From Nitratifractor sp. (lineage in GTDB: Bacteria; Campylobacterota; Campylobacteria; Campylobacterales; Sulfurovaceae): a DNA stretch of 25,184 nucleotides. Position numbers and translations under genes: made by a program. Location of the stretch: the NCBI GenBank assembly GCA_015485845.1, contig WFSU01000045.1:1-25184 (forward strand). Reading direction: 5' to 3'. The notes beneath the pieces are model-generated. The model saw only the letters and a program-made list of their open reading frames with translations. It did not search any database and had not been told where the DNA came from. Shown in pieces: positions 21,538 to 25,184 of the stretch (within the stretch, counting starts at the first letter, position 1; every line of letters starts with the position of its first letter).

Positions 21538-22653
21538 ATGCTATCTAAATTTCAAATAGAAAATTTCAAAAATTTTGAAGAGAAACTTGAGTTGGATCTT
21601 ACCGAAACAAAACATTATAAATTTAATGAAAATTGTATTGTAAATGGTATTGCAAATAAGGCTCTTATCTATGGACATAATGGAAGCGGCAAATCCAATC
21701 TTGGATATGCAATATTTGATTTGATTAGCCATTTGACAACAAAAAGTATTGATCGGGAACGATATGCAAATTATCTGAATGCACAGTCGAAAAAAGAAGT
21801 CGCTACTTTTTATTATGAATTTATTTTTGGAGAAAGTACTCTTGCATACACATATACAAAGACGAACATGATGGAGCTTGTTTCGGAAAAAGTTGAAATA
21901 GATGGTCATGTATATGCTCACATAGATCGGAATGTCAGTACTGCAATCGAGATTAACGCATCAGGAGCTGAAACATTAAAAAGAGACATGGAAGACTCTA
22001 AAATTTCAATTGTATCTTATATCGCAAATAATGCTATTCTTGACAAGAGCGATTTGGCAAATCAAACCTTTTATGCTTTTTTGAATTTTGTAGAAAATAT
22101 GCTTTTCTTTCGTTCATTAGATGATGGAAATACCTATATGGGGCACATGAAAGGGGCAAGTGTTATCGATGAAGATATTATCCAGCATGGTAATGTAAAA
22201 GAGTTTGAAACCTTTTTAAATTCGATGGGAATTGCCTGCCAATTGGATGTTGAAAAATTGGGAAATTCATCTAGTATTGTTTTTGTAATGGGGAATAAAA
22301 AAATACCGTTTTTTGAAATTGCTTCAAGTGGGACTCGTTCATTGGCGTTATTGTACTTTTGGTATCAGCGTATGGAGAAATCCGGCATTAAATTTGTTTT
22401 TATTGATGAATTTGATGCTTTTTATCATTATGAATTATCTAAAAATATTGTTGCCGTACTCAAGAAACTTGACATCCAAGTTTTATTGACGACGCACAAC
22501 ACATCATTGATCACTAATGAACTACTACGTCCAGATTGTTATTTTTTGATTGGAAATAATAAAATAAAAGCGTTGTCAGCATTGACCTCAAAAGAGCTAA
22601 GGGAAGCTCATAATATTGAAAAAATGTACAAAGCGAATTCGTTTGCAATCTAA
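21538..22653 (+). CDS. AAA-type ATPase of a putative defence pair
   Basis: A 371-residue ATPase of the AAA_15/AAA_21 (OLD/RloA-like) sort. FQIENFKNF at the start, Walker A YGHNGSGKSN at 45-54, a signature-like SSGTRSLALLYFW near 268-280, Walker B FVFIDEFD with D290 and E291, and a histidine switch H320 in TTHNTS are all present. Such ATPases pair with Toprim or other nucleases in anti-phage systems (OLD, AbiL, PARIS and RloAB). The gene is far more AT-rich than the flanking cob genes and has its own promoter, which suggests horizontal insertion. It overlaps the next gene by 38 bp. The exact system was not identified. Confidence 0.8.
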   Translation: MLSKFQIENFKNFEEKLELDLTETKHYKFNENCIVNGIANKALIYGHNGSGKSNLGYAIFDLISHLTTKSIDRERYANYLNAQSKKEVATFYYEFIFGESTLAYTYTKTNMMELVSEKVEIDGHVYAHIDRNVSTAIEINASGAETLKRDMEDSKISIVSYIANNAILDKSDLANQTFYAFLNFVENMLFFRSLDDGNTYMGHMKGASVIDEDIIQHGNVKEFETFLNSMGIACQLDVEKLGNSSSIVFVMGNKKIPFFEIASSGTRSLALLYFWYQRMEKSGIKFVFIDEFDAFYHYELSKNIVAVLKKLDIQVLLTTHNTSLITNELLRPDCYFLIGNNKIKALSALTSKELREAHNIEKMYKANSFAI

Positions 22654-23383
22654 GAAAAGTATTATATTGATGGTCTTTGAAGGTGTTCGTACTGAGCCTC
22701 AGATTGTTGATAATTTAAAAAGATTTTTTTTGCAGGAAAATACCGATGAAATCGTGTATGCTTTGTATGGGAATGTTGTGTATGATATTTATCTCAAGCT
22801 CAAAGAAGGGGAAACATCTCTAGATATAGTTCCCATTCTGAAAGAGATGCCTGGAAATCAAAATGCATTGGTGCATGTGTCACGTGATGAAGTGTCACAA
22901 GTGTATCTTTTCTTTGATTTGGACGCACATTCTCATGTGGCTGACATGGATCAACTCGAAGAGATGTTGACTTATTTTGATGACGAAACAGATCAGGGTA
23001 AACTTTTTATTAGTTATCCCATGGTTGAGGCGTTGAAGCATTTATCCAAAGAAGTTGATTTCTCACAAACAAGAGCTTCTATAGTGAGGGGTTCATCGTA
23101 TAAAAGTCTTGTGGAAACCGAAGCGGATTCAGTTTATAAACATATCCGAAATTATGATCGAAATCTTTGGGAAGAAGTCATTGAGCAACATGGTTGTAAA
23201 CTAGGATATCTAATGGAAAGGCAATGGAGTTTCCCCTCACAATATTTTTCACAGAAAAGCATCTTTTTACAACAAAAGAATCAACATATCCTTCCGAATC
23301 AGGAAGTTGCAGTTTTAGGGTCTTTCCCCGTATTCTTAATGGATTATTACGGGTATGAATATTTCAAGAAGCAAGAGGCATAA
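22616..23383 (+). CDS. RloB/Toprim-like partner protein of the ATPase
   Basis: A 255-residue protein. SIILMVFEGVRTEPQIVDNL places E22 and E27 as in RloB/Toprim-like proteins (E-G-x-x-T-E). D101 and D103 in YLFFDLDAHS give the DxD metal pair, and ISYPMVEALKHL at about 132-143 resembles the third RloB-type motif. A metal-dependent nuclease activity is therefore likely. The start is TTG 22616 with GGGAAG about 10 bp upstream and a 38-bp overlap with the ATPase; an ATG at 22673 would delete part of the first strand. AT-richness matches the ATPase gene. cobU follows 5 bp after the stop. Confidence 0.7.
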   Translation: MKKCTKRIRLQSKKSIILMVFEGVRTEPQIVDNLKRFFLQENTDEIVYALYGNVVYDIYLKLKEGETSLDIVPILKEMPGNQNALVHVSRDEVSQVYLFFDLDAHSHVADMDQLEEMLTYFDDETDQGKLFISYPMVEALKHLSKEVDFSQTRASIVRGSSYKSLVETEADSVYKHIRNYDRNLWEEVIEQHGCKLGYLMERQWSFPSQYFSQKSIFLQQKNQHILPNQEVAVLGSFPVFLMDYYGYEYFKKQEA

Positions 23384-23388
23384 ATACT

Positions 23389-23883
23389 ATGAAAACCCTC
23401 TACTACGGCGGACAAAAATCGGGCAAGAGCTCTCTGGCGGAAGCCAAAGCACTTGAGCTGGCAGCAGGAGACAAGCCGGTCTATATCGCAACGTATGACG
23501 CCAGCTATGGGGACGTTGAGATGGCGGATCGGATCGCACGGCACCGGGCGGAGCGGGGAGAGCGGTTTGTCAGTGTTGAGGAGCCCAGAGACCTGATCGG
23601 GCAGATTGCTCCGGGAGGGACGTATCTGATCGACTGTATGAGTATGTGGTTGCTCAATACACTGGAGTGGGACGAGGAGCGGGTGCTGTCGCAGATCGAG
23701 GCGCTTGGGGCGGTGGATGCGCACATGGTCTTCGTCCTCAATGATGTCGGATCGGGGGTGATCCCCACTGAACGCCTCAGTCGAACCTATGTTGACCGTA
23801 GTGGTATCGTGGGGCAGGCGCTTGCACGGGTGTGCGACGAGGTGTATGAGGTGAAACTGGGGCTCACTTTGCGACTGAAATAG
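23389..23883 (+). CDS. cobU: Adenosylcobinamide kinase / adenosylcobinamide-phosphate guanylyltransferase
   Basis: A 164-residue bifunctional enzyme that phosphorylates adenosylcobinamide and then transfers GMP, activating it for joining to the lower ligand. P-loop GGQKSGKS lies at 7-14, YIATYDASYGDVEMADRIARHRAERG contains H52, the likely guanylylated histidine, and LIDCMSMWLLN, VLNDVGSGVIP, and the C-terminal VKLGLTLRLK are family marks. It begins 5 bp after the Toprim-like gene and returns to backbone base composition. Its 3' end contains the -35 of the second mntA. Confidence 0.92.
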   Translation: MKTLYYGGQKSGKSSLAEAKALELAAGDKPVYIATYDASYGDVEMADRIARHRAERGERFVSVEEPRDLIGQIAPGGTYLIDCMSMWLLNTLEWDEERVLSQIEALGAVDAHMVFVLNDVGSGVIPTERLSRTYVDRSGIVGQALARVCDEVYEVKLGLTLRLK

Positions 23884-23898
23884 CAATTATGGTACAAT
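23869..23898 (+). promoter_or_regulatory. Promoter of second mntA-hepT pair, leaderless type
   Basis: TTGCGA at 23869-23874 and TACAAT at 23893-23898 are 18 bp apart. Six bp separate the -10 from the ATG at 23905 with no Shine-Dalgarno, the same geometry as the first module. Confidence 0.5.
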
Positions 23899-23904
23899 AG
23901 CTTT

Positions 23905-24201
23905 ATGAGACATACACCGGAAACACTTACTCAATCTTTACGCGCACTTCTCCCCAAACTTCGTCAGGAATTTGGCATTGAACAGATTGCACTTTTTGGC
24001 AGTGGAGCACGCGGGACGATGAGCGGGGAGAGTGACATTGATATTGTTGTATTGCGTATGCATCGCAAAAACGCCTTGTTGCTGGCTCGGGCGAAACGTT
24101 TTTTGTCTGAGAAACTCAAGATGCCGGTCGATCTGGGCTTTTATGAGAGCATGCATCCCTTTATCCGCCAACAAATCCAGGATGAAATGATCCATGTCTG
24201 A
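23905..24201 (+). CDS. mntA: MntA-type minimal nucleotidyltransferase antitoxin
   Basis: A 98-residue minimal nucleotidyltransferase. FGSGARG at 31-37 with G32-S33, D44 and D46 in SDIDIVV, and D76 in MPVDLGFYE complete the active site. It would AMPylate the adjacent HEPN toxin and neutralise it. It overlaps that gene by 8 bp. It is distinct in sequence from the module at 2584. The promoter appears to leave no leader. Confidence 0.85.
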   Translation: MRHTPETLTQSLRALLPKLRQEFGIEQIALFGSGARGTMSGESDIDIVVLRMHRKNALLLARAKRFLSEKLKMPVDLGFYESMHPFIRQQIQDEMIHV

Positions 24202-24622
24202 GCGACGGGGTGAGTTTTTCCTTTTCGACGTTTATGTCGCAATTTTGAAAATCAACCACACGGCATCGCGCTACAAAAATGCGCAAGAGCTCTTGTACGA
24301 TTTTACAGCATGGGATAGTGTCGTTCGAGAGTTCGAGATCGTGGGAGAAGCAACGAATGTTCTGATCCGTGAAAAAATCCTTTCGGATGACCAGCGGCCG
24401 ATTGTTGATTTCAGAAATCTTTTGATCCACAACTATTTCGGGATTGATGCCGAAGCGGTCTGGGATGTCATTCAATCCGATCTGCCTCTTTTTGAAGAGC
24501 GCATACTTTTGGCAATTGCCCAGATAGATACTCCTCACAAGCAGACATTGATAGAAACTTTCCTTGAATATAACAGCTTTTTACCGTTTGTCAAAGAAGC
24601 GTTGAGTGAGTTGGAGGGATGA
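24194..24622 (+). CDS. hepT: HepT-type HEPN RNase toxin (DUF86)
   Basis: A 142-residue helical protein of the HepT/DUF86 branch. WDSVVREFEIVGEATNVL is the typical mid-helix, and R74, H79 and Y81 in RNLLIHNYFGID form the Rx4HxY RNase motif with the AMP-acceptor tyrosine. The stop overlaps the next cob gene's start as ATGA, so production of the B12 enzyme may depend on translation of the toxin. That link is unusual for a toxin-antitoxin module and suggests precise insertion or shared transcription. Confidence 0.85.
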   Translation: MSERRGEFFLFDVYVAILKINHTASRYKNAQELLYDFTAWDSVVREFEIVGEATNVLIREKILSDDQRPIVDFRNLLIHNYFGIDAEAVWDVIQSDLPLFEERILLAIAQIDTPHKQTLIETFLEYNSFLPFVKEALSELEG

Positions 24623-25184
24623 CCCTCTTCCAACACGGCGGAAACATCGCTGCATTCGCCAAAACATGTGGTTGTCAGCCCGATGAGGTGATCGATCTGT
24701 CGTCCAATATCAACTTTGTTACCCCCCACATTGGTGTTGATTTCAATGCACTTTCCATTGCTTCCTATCCCGACTATACGGAGCTTTATGGGAGGCTTGC
24801 ATCCTACATGGGGGTTTCTGTCGACCAGATGGAGGTGTTCAATGGGGGAAGCAGCGCGATTTTTTCCCTGTATGCGCATTTGTTTGATTGTCGGGGTGGG
24901 GACGACCATCGGAAGTGCCTGTGGTGCACCCCGACCTACAGTGCCATGCTTCCACAAGCGAACGTTATTTATTCTCCGGCCTACCTGGAATACAAAAAAG
25001 CAGCAGAGCGTTTTGGATTTGATGTCTATCTGATCGACCGCTTTTCGCAGATGGAAGCGGAGGTACCGGAGGGGTCTTTGGTGGTGTTTGTCAATCCGGC
25101 TACACCCGATGGGGCGTGGTATGATATGGAGCCGCACTTGAAGCGGTGGGCAGAGCGGGGATGTACGGTGCTGGTGGATGAGTC
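24619..25184 (+). CDS. cobD: Threonine-phosphate decarboxylase / CobC-CobD aminotransferase, 5' part (cut by window edge)
   Basis: The frame from ATG 24619 stays open to the window end (188 codons) and encodes the N-terminal part of a PLP-dependent class I/II aminotransferase. FQHGGNIAAFAKTCG at the start and DLSSNINFVTP are typical of CobD/CobC, followed by YPDYTELYGRLASYMG, NGGSSAIFSLY and VFVNPATPDGAWYD. CobD makes aminopropanol phosphate for the nucleotide loop. The PLP lysine lies beyond the window. GGAGGG precedes the ATG. A histidinol-phosphate aminotransferase is the alternative, but the cob context favours CobD. Confidence 0.82.
   Translation, partial: MTLFQHGGNIAAFAKTCGCQPDEVIDLSSNINFVTPHIGVDFNALSIASYPDYTELYGRLASYMGVSVDQMEVFNGGSSAIFSLYAHLFDCRGGDDHRKCLWCTPTYSAMLPQANVIYSPAYLEYKKAAERFGFDVYLIDRFSQMEAEVPEGSLVVFVNPATPDGAWYDMEPHLKRWAERGCTVLVDE

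Noticed and set aside
24716..25033. Plus-strand frame starting MLPPTLVL
   Set aside because: It is out of frame with the cobD fragment, which has the family motifs and is open from 24619 to the window end.

Overview
The window looks like chromosome of a sulfur- or hydrogen-oxidising Campylobacterota (Epsilonproteobacteria; Sulfuricurvum/Sulfurimonas/Sulfurovum-like). This is an inference from protein style, the short-form HisG next to CoaX, and the compact coupled operons. Most backbone genes are moderately GC-rich; several inserted modules are visibly AT-richer.

Layout. Positions 1-880 hold the 3' end of coaX and hisG. From 984 to 2462 is a coupled three-gene set of unknown role: a small soluble protein, a PEGA-like membrane protein and a membrane-anchored HExxH metallopeptidase. 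A first MntA-HepT toxin-antitoxin pair (2584-3248) precedes tRNA-Thr(CGT) at 3280-3356. A compact zinc-uptake cassette follows (znuB, znuC, znuA on minus; a divergent Fur-family regulator on plus). It is bracketed by the tRNA 3' end and an exact 23-bp copy of that end 3,100 bp away, the signature of integration into the tRNA gene. Next come a BrnT-BrnA pair whose toxin has an in-frame amber codon, a methyltransferase, and a NYN-domain nuclease behind an operator-controlled promoter and a structured leader with an intrinsic terminator.

From 8939 to the right edge is a corrin-ring and lower-ligand cluster for vitamin B12: cbiM, cbiK, cbiL, cbiC, a [2Fe-2S] ferredoxin-like gene, cbiD, cbiET, cbiF, cbiG, cbiH, cbiA, a bluB-cobT fusion, cobU and a partial cobD. 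The enzymes are the cobalt-early ('anaerobic') set. BluB needs oxygen, so the expected product is true cobalamin with dimethylbenzimidazole made under micro-oxic conditions. A cbiJ reductase is not visible here.

The B12 cluster is unusually invaded. Most junctions where the genes are not closely coupled hold either palindromic/heptamer repeats (cbiK-cbiL, cbiC-ferredoxin, ferredoxin-cbiD, cbiH-cbiA, cbiA-bluB) or a toxin/defence gene (MazF/PemK-like toxin between cbiET and cbiF; an AAA ATPase plus Toprim/RloB-like pair between cobT and cobU; a second MntA-HepT pair between cobU and cobD). The repeats form a coherent composite family: four 7-bp units, a short linker, a GTAG-type head and a hairpin. 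One copy lies inside the bluB-cobT reading frame and adds about 20 residues without breaking it; others supply the stop codons of neighbouring genes. The most novel-looking items are this composite element and its in-frame coding copy, the ATPase/Toprim pair, the NYN leader RNA and the tRNA-bounded zinc cassette.
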